From: Cristatella mucedo
Taxonomy: Eukaryota; Bryozoa; Phylactolaemata; Cristatellidae
Length of the DNA stretch: 64,000 nt
NCBI GenBank assembly: GCA_009760855.2
Contig: WPIO01000002.1
Coordinates: 8,042,001 to 8,106,000, forward strand
Direction: 5' to 3'
Position 1 is the stretch's first letter; each line of letters opens with the position of its first letter. Below are positions 24,448 through 34,173 of the stretch, one piece after another. Below the pieces are notes generated by a model. That model saw only the letters and a list, made by a program, of their open reading frames with translations, ran no database searches and had not been told where the DNA came from. Both the position numbers and the translations under genes were made by a program.

Positions 24448-27400
24448 GTGCTATAAGAGTACAGCTGAACCAGTGCATTTCACCTCTAACCATGTTAGGT
24501 TTGTTGTCATTGAGCATGTCACCGCTAACCAATCAATCGTGTTTTCTTTGCAGCTAATGTAAAGTGCCTAGAAAGTGTTCCAGTTTCAGAGTAAAACTAG
24601 ATTGACGGGCAAGTTTTTTATCTTCCTTAAACACGAGAAGTTCACTGCCCTATAAATGTGAATGTCATCAATGCACACTGTAAGGGGTTAATAGTAATAA
24701 TGATAACAATAAATTGTATACAGAACTCAGAGAACTAGATCTCTTTCTAGGCACTTTATCTTAGCTGTAAACGAAGCATGGTCAAATAATTAGCTGTAAC
24801 GAGCACAGTGTCAATGAGCATAACATGGTTGTAGGTGACATAACAGTGTCATCATGTATAATACGGTTTTTGGTAGCATGCACAGCATCAGCACACATAA
24901 GCACACTTAGGAGGAAATATATGGACAAACTAAATGATGCGATAAACAGGTACGTTTTTAGCTTCTGTTTAAATGTCGTCAAGTCAGCGGATGTAGTGCC
25001 GGCAGTCGGAAGTGAGTTCCAGATTTTTGGAGAAAAAACTAAAGGCACTGTCTCTAACGGATTTGGGTTTTTTTGGATGTATAGCTATATTGTACGGGTA
25101 AAAAAAGCGGGCGGTACGTTGTTTAGTCTGGTGGGGGAGTAGTTCTGGTAAGTAGGCTGGAGCCAGAGAATAAAGGAACCCAAAAATGAGTGACATAATC
25201 TTGAATTCGGTATGCTGCTTGATTGGAAACCAGTGCATGTCAGCGAGGAGCGGTGTGAGACGCTCACGACAGATAAGGCTAGGTGCATAGTTTTGCACTC
25301 ACTGTAAGTGCCTGGTAGCACAGGTCGGTAGACCAGCAAACTGTGGGTTACAGAAGTCGAGACGGGATGTCAAAAATGCATAGATCATTTTGGATGTGGT
25401 ATCCCTGTCTAAGCACGCCCGAATCTCAGCAATATTGTGTAGCTGAAAGTAGGCAGACCTTACGGTAGAGCTAATGTGGTCGTCTAATGAAAGGTCACTG
25501 TGAGACAGGACACTTAGATTTTGTACAACTGCAACAGGAGATATGCTGGCAGAGCCAATATTGAGTATTAGAGTTTCAAATTTGGAGTCACACTTTATTT
25601 GCCCGTCACTAGTAATTTGGTTTCATCATCGTTCAACTTAAAAAAATTTTGCTGCCTTCCGTGATGTTTAGAGAGTTAGAATTCTAGAGGTCAGGAAGAG
25701 ATCAGAATGAATTTATTTGGAGATGGGCCGTACTCCGATTCTCAGCTGAGCTTGCATAACATCGTTGCCAAAGATTACGATGCACGCTCAGTACTTAATA
25801 ACACTAATTAACGCAATCCTGTGTCCTTGGGTGCTAAATGTTATTTCTATATGGCTTGTGTCTCAGGAGTAAAGAAAATGTCCTCATTCCCTCCAAGCTT
25901 TTCTTTCGTTTCCAGGACAGGAACTCCCTTAAAATGAGCTCATTTTTGCTGAGATTCTGAAAAATTCACAGGTACATACTTGGAAGTCCTACAACAATTA
26001 CTAATCAAAAATGTCCTGGAAATAGTAGATAAACTAAATTTACGGCTATCGTGCACATAACTTCATCAATGAAGCCTTAAATGTGATCCCCATCGTGGTT
26101 TCGTTTTACTTTACTTAGTATCGACGTTTAAAGTCCAGTATATCACATTGAAAGGGCATTGTTATTACTCTTTGAGTAAGCTGCCACGTTCTCATAGAAT
26201 CTTCCAAACCAAGCATACATGATTCGGACTTCCAGGGGCTTACGTCATCACATTTTGGCATAGATCTTCATTAGAGCCCAAACGCGCCGGTCGTAATTTC
26301 CAGCCTACCTCTTGCTTAAAAAAGCCCCAAGCCGAAAAAAGCCTGGAGCAGCAAAACTGCTCCAGGCTTTTTCTTCATGCTATTCAGCTTCCTGCTCAAT
26401 TCGTCGCACGATCTTTTTACAATCTTTTCTAATTGTGATCTGATGAAGATAATAGCTTTGGTCTATGGTCCTGACAGCTGTGAAAAGACCTCTTGTAGGT
26501 ACTTCAAAGCTGAATATTTGTTATGGCCAGGGCATAAATTCGTGTGCAGTTGTGTCATCAATACCTTCAGGTGGTACCAGGGCCCTCCAGCTTAATCTTG
26601 TTTTTTTCTACAGATAATCGGTCTGCTAGAGCCAGTCGATTTTCAATGGTGCGTCATAATGCTCCGCCTGTTCCGTAGGCAAACTAGGGTTAATCACTTT
26701 GCTGGCCAATTAGGACTGATCTCATTTTGAAGTCTTCACAAACACCCAAGCCATAGTCGCCGTACTTGGGAGGCGCTCATCAACATTGGAGTACTCCTGT
26801 CTGAGCGGCACAGAGTGAGCCATAGGAAGAGACTGATGCTTGTTCGCGTTATAAGGCAGCACGATCCACAGGCTCCTGGGAGAACTGTCTACGAGTAGGC
26901 GCCATTCACTCAGATTAAAAGGGATTCCAGTAGCTTCGCAAAGACAAGACGCATCGTTGCAGATGCACGGCCCGTCTACCGGAATGAAGAAGTTGGAAAA
27001 AATTTGGTGACGCTTTGTCTGATCTGTTCTTTTCTACTTCATCAGCCTCGATGTCAGATGCTCAGCTGGACTTGGAAAGACCTACGTCTCTGATCTAGTC
27101 TTACAGGTTTTTCGGCCTGTAAACATATAGCGTTCTCTCAGCAGCCATGTGTGCAAAATTATGATACGAATCTTTAAAATCTTCCTAGCTATCTGACTTG
27201 CTGTTCCCTACCGACGATGCCTGTTTTCTCCTCGGGCAGGGGGTGAGTGCGGACGTGCAATCTCAGGGAAAGGTGGCAGCAAGCTGAGGTAAAGGTGAGT
27301 AAGGTGGCAGTAAGGTGGCAGTAAAGGTGGCATATAAGAAGGAATGTATGGCCACATGAAGGAAGACGAGCTCCAACCAAATCGAAATTTGCAAGGGTTT

Positions 27401-30400
27401 ATTATGCAGAAGCAGTAGTTGTTGGAGTGGTCAGTTAGGTTCCACTGAATTATTGGACTTAGACCCTAAGCGTGTGGCTGGATTAATGTAATGTAATGTG
27501 ATGTATCGCTGTCAGTAACTCCCCAAAGTCATAAAGACCATGTGGGTGTTACGCAGGAGATTTTTGTATAGCGCACTCACAGCCTAAGCGGCTTTCGGTA
27601 CGCATTCGGCAGCCAACAGACTTTGTCTAACGCAACAAAGAGAAAGTGGGAAGCATAGCAGAGTTAGGAGAACAGTTGAGGTAGTGAGTAGCATAGAAGT
27701 AGCAGTTCAGGACCGCTGAAAAAGATGTGCCATAGTCGGCAGTTGGAGAGTAGACGTCGTTGCGTAAGAATTGTGGAAGCGAGTTCAACAGTCTAGGACC
27801 TGCAGAGCTAAAGCTTCTGTCGCCAACTGTCTTTAAGCGGAGGAATGGGACAGCTAATTTATTGTCCACACAGGACCTGAGGGCGCGAACAGGCTGAAAC
27901 TGATGCAGCAGTTCAGCTAGGTATGAAGGAGCCAAGCCGTGGCGGGCCTTGTGGGTCAGCGTAAGAACTTTGCTCTGTATCCTTTGCTCAACCGGCAACC
28001 ATCCTAGCTCTTCCAGCAAAGGTGACACGTGCTCAAACCGCTGGGACTTGAAGACTAACCTTGCAGCCATATTCATAGTCAGCTGCAGTGGCCTTGTTGC
28101 TTTCTTTGGTAGCCCAGCCAAAAGGGAATTACAATAATCAAGCCGAGACAGAACTAAAGAGCTAGTTAAATTTTTTACAAGTTACTGTGGGAGATAGCTT
28201 CTAATCTTGGATAGGGATCGGATGTGATGGCTAGCTGTAGAGGCAGTCTTCTGAATGAAGCTTTTGAAATTAAGGCAGCTGTCGAACACGACACCTAGAT
28301 TAAGAGCATGTGGTGAAGGTCGCACAATAGCATCACCTATTAGAACAGCAAAGCCACTTAATCCAGCCACATGCTTAGGGTGTCCTATGAGAAGCAGTTC
28401 GGTTTTATCGTCATTTAATTTCAGGAAGTTTTCCGACATCCAGGATCGAATATCGGCAAGGCAAGCATTCAGTTTCTCAGTTGCTGCAGCAGATTCCGAC
28501 GGTTTAAATGACAAATACAACTGAGTATCGTCAGCACAGAAGTAGAATGGATTAAAAGGCTTTGCTCTTCTAATAGGCGATGCTATTGTGCGACCATCAC
28601 CACGTGCTCGAAATTTAGGTTTCGTTTTCTACAGCTGCCTCAATTTTAAAAGCTTCATTCAGAAGACTACTCCTTCAGCTGGCCATCACGTCTGATCCCT
28701 ATCCAAGATTAGGAGCTGTCTTCCGCAGTGGCTTGTCAAAGATTTAACTAGTTCCTTAGTTCTGTCTCGGCTTGATTATTGTAATTCTCTTTTGGCTGGG
28801 CTACCAAAGAAAGCAACAAGGCCACTGCAGCTGACTATGAATATGGCTGCAAGGTTAGTCTTCAAGTCCCAGCGGTTTGAGCACGTGTCACCTTTGCTGG
28901 AAGAGCTAGGATGGTTGCCGGTTGAGCAAAGGATACAGAGCAAAGTTCTTACGCTGACCCACAAAGCCCGCCACGGCTTGGCTCCTTCGTACCTAGCTGA
29001 ACTTCTGCATCAGTTTCAGCCTGTTCGCGCCCTCAGGTCCTGTGTGGACAATAAATTAGCTGTTCCATACCTCCGCTTAAAGACCGTTGGCGACAGAAGC
29101 TTTAGCTCTGCAGGCCCTACCCTGTGGAACTCGCTTCCACAATTCTTACGCAACGACAACTACTTTCCTACTGTTTCGGCAGTCCTGAGCAGCTACTTTC
29201 ATGCTACTCACTACCTCAAATGCTCTCCTAACTCTGCTATGCTTCCCACTTTTTCTTTGTTGCGTTAGACAAAGTCTGTTGGCTGCCGAATGCGTACCGA
29301 AAGCCGCTTAGGCTCTGAGTGGGCTATACAAAACTCTCCTGCGTAACATTCACGTGGTATTTATGACTTAGTGGAGTAACAGACGGAGATACATTACATT
29401 ACCCCAATCAAGGTCTGACCGAGGTCCAACGGGCTCAAGCCCTGTGGCATATTGTAGAGCGCCTGAATAGAGAGTAAGTTTTCCAAGGGCGCTATACAAA
29501 TGAATTATATTATATTTTATATTTTACCAAGTAAAACGATTAGGCGAGGAATAAATATCGATTACCTTGGCTGTCATATATAAAAGAGGGGCCACGAGGA
29601 AAGATGTTAGCGTTTCACCACAGCTTGAAGCTCTACAAAAGAGTTAGCTCTCGTTTCGTCAGTCGTAGTCCCAGTCGGAGCTTTGACCTTTAGGTTGGAG
29701 CACCGGACTCTCCTCGAGCGTAGGCGTAGGCCCCGCTAAGTTGAGTGCACACATGAGCGATACCCTTCCCGACGCAGCCAGTCATAAAAAGGAAGGGTGA
29801 AGGATAGGAAGGACAGAGGATAGAAAGGAAGGCACGACGAGCGGCTGGGCTGCTCCACAATCCCCTTTGAGTCGGCCCAAAGCAGAGAATGGGGCCCCGT
29901 TGAATCCCTTTCCTACCAACAAAATGGATCTCCCGATTTCTTTTGGGAGGGTTTTAGCAGCACCAACCTGTGTAAACGTGCCGTCGAGCACAGATGCAAA
30001 GCATGCTTCCGGTGGGGGCAGCTATAACGCTGGACGGAGTAAGTCCGGTGCACAGCTTCAGGGTCTGTCTGCAGAGGGGCCACCCGGCCTAGCGCTGAGC
30101 TGACTATGCACGATGCACCCTTACGGATGTTCCAGTTCAGAGTCATCTAAGACAGGGCTAGGTATTTCCAAAATATTTACCAGCTCTATAGCCATGTAAG
30201 CACGTGTGACCTACCAGTGCCGCAAACAGTAAGTTGTCTATCGTTCTAATAATTCAGCCGAGTCTTTAATAGCTTCAACCTAGCACCTCGAACAGTTTTT
30301 CGAGTAAGCAAAATATTGTTAATAAGCTGCAAAATGATTTTCCTTGGTTTTTTCCCAAACGTTGCTTTGTGCTGACGACAGGCTGCTTGATAGAAATACA

Positions 30401-30411
30401 GTGGAAACATC

Positions 30412-30457
<46 letters not shown>

Positions 30458-33400
30458 ACAGCCTAGTTAATATTAAGAAAAGGGTATCTACAAAGCCATT
30501 GGGACCATGCCGCTTACTTTTGTGCACTTAATTCTGCTCATTTGGAAGGAAACGCGTCGACTCTCGAAGCTTACAAGCGCTAGCAAAAGAAAATTGGCTG
30601 GATGATGTCGTAGTCCAGGTACTTATGGCTACGCCCTTCGAGGGAACAATTTAGCCCCTTGAAAAAATGGTTAGCTTCGTGACTAACGTATTGTGTGCTT
30701 GAACGCGGCACCCCTATTATAGATTTTGCCGGAAAATAGGAGTTTTTTCGTCGGCCACGTTAATCATGCAGCAGGGCTGCAAAGGGACACAGCGATATCC
30801 GGTATGCAATAGACACTCACTAGAGGCTCTTACGGGCAAGTGCCATTCTCTCGATCCTCCGCAACCAAGCAACGATTGATTCATCGTTGCCTTTTGCCTG
30901 CTCAAGTCCGCATACTGGAGCCTATCCTGTATAGGATGTACCTGTTCAGCTCATGTTCCGATTTCAATGAGCTTGGCTGGCTTGTGGCATGATATTCCGC
31001 CTCATCATCAGTCGCGCAGCTCTCGCGCTTTTTTCCTCTCCGAGTCTTCAGGCCGGCTTGAAGATTCAACTTCAGCGCGTTTAGGGTCGGGCCTTTCGTG
31101 TCCTTTCAGATAACCAATGGCAGCTTGATCTCCTGTCGCTCAGTCGACCCTAAACTCTCTGGATTGGAAGAGGCTGAGAATGTGACTCGTGTGCTCGTGT
31201 GCTCTGTGTGCTATTCAAAAAGTAACTCCGCTAGCTCTAGCAGTTGATCTTGGCAGCTTCTATTCTGTGCTCATTTTTATTAGGCGCCATTGGGATAGGG
31301 ATCAATATCCTAGCCCCCCAACTAGTAGACTCACTGACTTCGTCTCGCAGTTTGGTAAGAGTAATGAGAACAAATTGAGTTCTGACTTGTCGAATTATGC
31401 AAGCATGGAATTGTCGTTCGCAGGCAGTAGATATCACCGAAAACCAGGCAGGAGCCGCACTATTAGCTTATGGCAGATGAGTGCCCAAAGAGCAGCCATT
31501 AAACTTTGTGACACTTTCCCATTGTCATCACTACTTTTTCACACTCGATGGCAGGTTTCTTGACACAGAAGAAGAAATTTTTTATCGTGGCGACCTACAG
31601 AGTACTTGAACTCTGGAATTCCTAAACGCGTTTTGTAGAGCTGAGCTGGTTTGGTCTAGCGGTTAAGGTTTAAGTCATTTGCTTGGCGCAAACAAGTCTG
31701 CCGCAATAACTTGATGAGACATGCACGCGTGCTTCGTACGGCTTGCTGCGGCTTTCTTAAAAGCCGTGTTTTCACTTTTAGGGTTACATTGAGAGAACAG
31801 TTCAGACAAGCAGATTGGTCCGGTGTATCACGTGAAGCGGTCGATCTCATTGCTGCTCTACTAGATCTCAGAGAAAGTGGGACAATAAGCACAGCAGACG
31901 ATGCAATTTCACACCCATGGCTTGCGAACCTAGCTTCATTTGATCAGGTAATAGTTTCCAATTATCTTTTCTAATTAAAATCCGCCTTAGCTTGGAAAAG
32001 AATTGCTTTGCCAGCAGATTTGAGCTCTACGTTCATTACGGTATTCCATGGACCACCCCACAGAAACTTGCTCAAAACAGTTAAGAATCTCGTTGTCTCT
32101 ATCTGTGTGTGAAAGAATTTGCGAACTTCAAAGACACTCATTATTGTCAAAAAATACTTTCTTTATTCTTGCGCTGTTTACTAAAGAGCTTGGCAGCTTG
32201 GCCAGTGTGTCGTGAACTAAGAAACTGGCGCTGCATACACCTTTTCGCCGATCTGCACAGTCTCAAGATCTAAAAGGAAATTTACTTCGAGGTTCTGTCA
32301 CTCACCTTTAGATTCCTTAGCGTTATTTATCTGACCTAACCATCTGAAATAATTTCTTATTCAGGCCTCCCACCATGCGAGCCGCTCTTTTGATTCTTTT
32401 AGTTTGCTTGTACAAAGAGTTTATAATCTCTCGACGATCTTGTCTTCAATTCCTCCATGTTTCACTGAGCCTTGAAATTACTACTGACTAAAATCGTGTT
32501 CACATCACTGATTCGTCGAAATTCGAAGAGGAGCCAAACAGCAGCCTGGTTTTCTGCAGCCTTCGCGCCCGTTGATGGGCAAAGCTTCCCTTTGCTCGAT
32601 TGTGCGCCCCGATAGGTGTTTGTTTACAACAAATCAATCTACTGCCTGCCTCGTCAAGGGCGCGTAACGTATGTATGCACTCAGGCAGATGTTTTCTTTA
32701 GAGTGCCATTCACATGTATTACTGTCAATAGAGAAAATACAGCATGACAATAGAAAAAACCGATGAAAACCGAGCGAGTTAGAAGTGGCACTCAACAGTT
32801 CATCATTGCGATTTCAGAATTCGGCATCCTATCGCGAAGATCGCAGGGATATTATTGCTCAAAATCTGAAGGCCAACTTTAGGAAGAGACCGAAGTATTC
32901 CAGCAAGGCCATGGCTATCAGCATATTAATGGTACGTTGATGATAACTTGAATGATGATGGCTTGCAGTGAATTCTGTTCTAGCTGATTGAGCTGTTGAT
33001 ATACCCAGTAAAGGCCTATGGATAGCTGCAGAGAGCTGTACAACTTGCCCGAAAGTTAGATACCGGAATGAGTTCATTGCGAACCTGCATTGCACCTTTT
33101 GCATGTTTACACTTGCATAACTTGACATGGATTTCATTGCAGTTGGTTAATTAATAATTCTTTGCAGCTGCAATTTTCGCGGGATTTTTTAGCCATGTTG
33201 CACTATATTCATACCCCGTAGATTACTCATTGCCTGCACGATTGAGTCGCAAGTTATCGCCTGCTGCTTTACAGTCGTCTAATAGTGAGGTGGACATTGA
33301 AAGTGAGGCAGGGGAGAAGCTGCTGATCTATACTCAACGTACTGGGCCTCAACTTCAATCAGGAAATGGACTAATCTTAAATGATGCACCTGCGCCTGCT

Positions 33401-33736
33401 TCTCAGGAAGATTCTCACGAGGCTCCGACTGCTATCAAGCCGGTGCACAGGGCCGGTAGCGCACACTCAGGTATTAGTCAGCTGATCAACCATGAAGGCA
33501 AGTCTCGTGCTATTACTGTCGCTACTAGCGAAGATATCCCATTTGGAAGCGCTGCTAAGAACGTCGATAGTGGCAAAACCGAAACCAACACGTGGCGTCA
33601 CGGTTCACATGATGCAGATGTCGAGACAACTAATGTGAAGGCTACAGATGAGCTGGTTGACACGGCGACACAGAAGCAGCCAATATCACCTGGCTCCGCC
33701 GGGAACGGTGAGGGCAGCGATAGCGAATATTATTAG
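9568..33736 (+). CDS. CaMK-group pseudokinase (CAMKV/DCLK-like), 5'-incomplete, at least seven exons
   Basis: Proposed exons: about 9568-9678, 9851-9973, 15944-16090, 18765-19045, 31782-31947, 32818-32931 and 33275-33736. All have AG/GT borders and compatible phases, giving 467 aa to a TAG stop. Seen: a degenerate glycine loop (GVNAANV, second Gly lost), the VAIK lysine (ALKIV, residue 27), the helix-C Glu (residue 45 in KEVGLL), HRD replaced by HGN (118-120), the metal-binding Asn replaced by Ser125, DFG replaced by GFR (153-155), APE replaced by SPN (185-187), the helix-F Asp kept (199), and an AISHPW C-lobe motif. Residues 290-314 are basic and match in position the autoinhibitory/calmodulin-binding segment of CaMK1 and CAMKV; a 153-residue acidic Ser/Thr-rich tail follows. 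Inference: a catalytically dead scaffold, possibly calmodulin-regulated. '[10 protein letters not shown]' resembles DCLK, while HGN and the C-terminus resemble CAMKV, so the subfamily is open. The first acceptor is weak and upstream exons are missing. Confidence 0.8.
11400..11945 (+). mobile_element. Decayed family A LINE copy with GA-tract insertion
   Basis: Nucleotide blocks match the better copies at 19.6-20.2 and 46.0-46.7 kb: GGCTTGTCTGCCGAGAGCGTC, TCGAAGCCTGGAACTCACTCC, CCTGACACGACGACATTTAAA, then the 3' UTR (GTGCTTATGCACGCTGACAC). The terminal AGATTGAGTTCTC...GGGCGCT and TTATTATTATT tail follow. The GA tract at 11,806-11,907 sits exactly where other copies read CCTAGAAAGAGATTGAG, so it probably expanded from that AGAGA core. 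Confidence 0.75.
11806..11907. repeat. (GA)n microsatellite
   Basis: About 100 bp of GA repeats with a few interruptions, inside a family A LINE tail. Produces spurious Arg-Glu reading frames. Confidence 0.95.
13611..13815 (-). mobile_element. Family A LINE 3' UTR and tail
   Basis: Reads on the minus strand as the terminal block (GCGCCTAGAAAGAGATTAAG, TTCTCTGAGGGCGCTTTG) with a TTATTATT-type tail, preceded by the 3' UTR repeats with CCACTAACC motifs. No convincing coding sequence upstream. Confidence 0.65.
15219..15890 (-). mobile_element. Family A LINE fragment (RT C-terminus and 3' UTR)
   Basis: On the minus strand the C-terminal reverse-transcriptase region is present in broken frames (a 71-codon frame at 15557-15772 carries [20 protein letters not shown]), followed by the typical 3' UTR and tail block. 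It ends only about 50 bp before the pseudokinase exon at 15944. Confidence 0.65.
16091..18764. other. Pseudokinase intron, mostly unrecognised
   Basis: Bounded by CTG|GTAGGA and GTGCAG|GTT. Overlapping open frames occur on both strands at 17.3-18.1 kb in GC-richer DNA. One (+, 17,571-17,610) reads [15 protein letters not shown], resembling the first strand of a caspase p20 domain, but the rest does not follow the family. Confidence 0.5.
19205..20218 (+). mobile_element. Family A L2/CR1-like LINE, 5'-truncated (best-preserved ORF end)
   Basis: Encodes the C-terminal part of a non-LTR reverse transcriptase. A decayed [16 protein letters not shown] region comes first, then a 229-codon frame (19300-19989) with [42 protein letters not shown] and [16 protein letters not shown], all characteristic of L2/CR1-clade ORF2 ends. 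A 3' UTR with short internal repeats (GTGCTGACACTGTGCATG...CCACTAACC) and the terminal block with (TTA)n tail follow. Stops before 19300 and no endonuclease: inactive. Confidence 0.85.
20818..20913. repeat. 8-bp minisatellite GATAGTC(A/T), twelve perfect units
   Basis: Twelve head-to-tail units differ only at base 8, in the order A T T A T A A T T A T A. This is an exact duplication of a six-unit (48-bp) block. No spacer variation, so it is not a CRISPR array. Confidence 0.9.
21149..21202. repeat. (TA)n microsatellite
   Basis: Alternating TA of about 54 bp with one TGTA interruption. Confidence 0.95.
21231..21312 (+). mobile_element. Family A LINE tail, solo
   Basis: CAACAAATGTAAAGTGCCTA, AGAAAGAGATTGAGTTCTCC and GAGGGGGTTTTATCAAGTG, followed by a degraded TTCTTCTTATTAATATTAG tail. 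It directly follows the TA tract at 21.15 kb. Confidence 0.7.
21323..21358. repeat. (TA)n microsatellite
   Basis: Second TA tract, directly after the degraded LINE tail. Confidence 0.9.
22690..23500 (-). other. Coding-like stretch of unknown origin
   Basis: Three successive minus-strand open frames (23498-23217, 23210-23010 and 22904-22692) tile about 800 bp of GC-richer DNA, separated by single stops or shifts. The middle one includes [20 protein letters not shown]. No family is recognised. It could be a decayed transposon gene lying antisense in the intron, or chance. Confidence 0.25.
24295..24447. repeat. Alternating purine-pyrimidine tract (CA, CG and TA)
   Basis: CA-rich imperfect repeat, then about 80 bp of unbroken purine-pyrimidine alternation passing from CA through a GCGCGCGTGTGCGCGCGC palindrome back to CA and then to TA. 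Such sequence favours Z-DNA. Confidence 0.9.
24450..24595 (+). mobile_element. Family A LINE 3' UTR fragment
   Basis: Carries the family A 3' UTR motifs (CACCTCTAACCATGTTAG, CACCGCTAACCAATCAATCG) and CAGCTAATGTAAAGTGCCTA, then breaks off inside the terminal block. Confidence 0.6.
24695..25660 (-). mobile_element. Family A L2/CR1-like LINE fragment
   Basis: Minus-strand copy with an RT C-terminal region in broken frames ([20 protein letters not shown], then [20 protein letters not shown]), 3' UTR and (TTA)-type tail at its left end. At 25.6 kb the upstream LKLNDDETK motif is readable. Frameshifts and stops show it is dead. Confidence 0.8.
26336..26372. repeat. Perfect 16-bp hairpin, 5-base loop
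   Basis: AAAAAGCCTGGAGCAG (26336-26351), loop CAAAA, CTGCTCCAGGCTTTTT. GC-rich core, within the large intron. Confidence 0.85.
27488..28552 (-). mobile_element. Family B L2/CR1-like LINE, left arm of an inverted pair
   Basis: On the minus strand: [11 protein letters not shown] (catalytic box of the RT palm, YADD as CADD), [14 protein letters not shown], then [12 protein letters not shown], a 164-codon frame with [39 protein letters not shown], and the 3' UTR ending in a GTAATGTAATG (minus: CATTACATTAC) tail. It is 5'-truncated inside the RT domain. The frame is split by a stop near 28,180. Confidence 0.85.
28558..29401 (+). mobile_element. Family B LINE, right arm of an inverted pair
   Basis: Nearly the same sequence as the left arm in opposite orientation, with a 158-codon frame (28792-29268) whose first 90 residues match the left arm's almost exactly. 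Starts at GGCTTTGCTCTTCTAATAGG, further 3' in the element than the left copy, and ends GGAGATACATTACATTAC. Confidence 0.85.
29406..29526 (+). mobile_element. SINE type 1 (tRNA head truncated)
   Basis: Matches the reverse complement of the SINE at 60,855-61,018: GGTCTGACCGAGGTC, GGGCTCAAGCCC (B-box region), GCGCCTGAATAGAGAGTAAG, GGGCGCTATACAAATGAATT, then an ATATTTTATATTTTA tail. It abuts the family B tail at 29,401. Confidence 0.65.
30414..30455. repeat. (TA)n microsatellite
   Basis: About 42 bp of uninterrupted TA repeats. Confidence 0.95.
31640..31680 (+). mobile_element. SINE type 1 head
   Basis: GAGCTGGTTTGGTCTAGCGG and GGTTAAGGTT match the tRNA-like A-box head of the SINE at 61.0 kb. 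The body is missing. Confidence 0.45.
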
Positions 33737-34167
33737 CCGTCTGTATTGTGCTTGTCGATATCATAGGAGCAAGAGCAGAAGTGCAGGCACTATTGCTAAC
33801 TGATCGGACGGCGCCACCAAGCGTCCGAAGTTCAGGCCGCTAATGGATGAAAGACAACCTGCAGCCGCTGTTCTCTTGAGTAAACTTCGATTGACAGACA
33901 ACACGATGACTATAACTTTTGCTTGGTAATTCCTTGCTTGGCACGGTGATCGATCTAAAGTATGAGTGTGCCAAGCTGTGGCCTAATCCGCGTCTGGGCT
34001 ACAGCAGACACGGAGGCATAAATGCCTGCGAGAAGATATCACGTCTAGTCTATATTTGAATTATTGCATTGCGTTGCTGGCTGCCTGACATATTACTCTT
34101 GTCTTTCGACAATACTCGTCACAACTTGCAGTTTTGTGTGCCAGCACCTTCTTTGTTCGTTTTCGTA

Positions 34168-34173
34168 AATAAA
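34168..34173 (+). terminator. Poly(A) signal of the pseudokinase gene
   Basis: A canonical AATAAA lies about 430 bp after the TAG stop at 33734-33736. It is followed within 20 bases by a GT-rich stretch, as expected for a cleavage and polyadenylation site. The intervening sequence is stop-rich and fits a 3' UTR. Confidence 0.5.

Larger units (their letters stand above)
19046..31781. other. 12.7-kb pseudokinase intron rich in mobile elements
   Basis: Bounded by AG|GTAAAT and TTTTAG|G, with phase 2 matching on both sides. Holds family A and B LINE copies, a SINE, TA tracts, a Z-DNA-type tract, an 8-bp minisatellite and a long inverted repeat, each listed separately. The rest (20.3-20.8, 21.4-22.6, 25.7-27.4, 29.6-31.6 kb) shows nothing recognisable. 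Confidence 0.7.

Noticed and set aside
32932..33274. Extending the last pseudokinase exon upstream to 33168 or 33222
   Set aside because: Both acceptors give the wrong phase after the exon ending at 32931; CTGCTTTACAG at 33274 has a good pyrimidine tract and the right phase.
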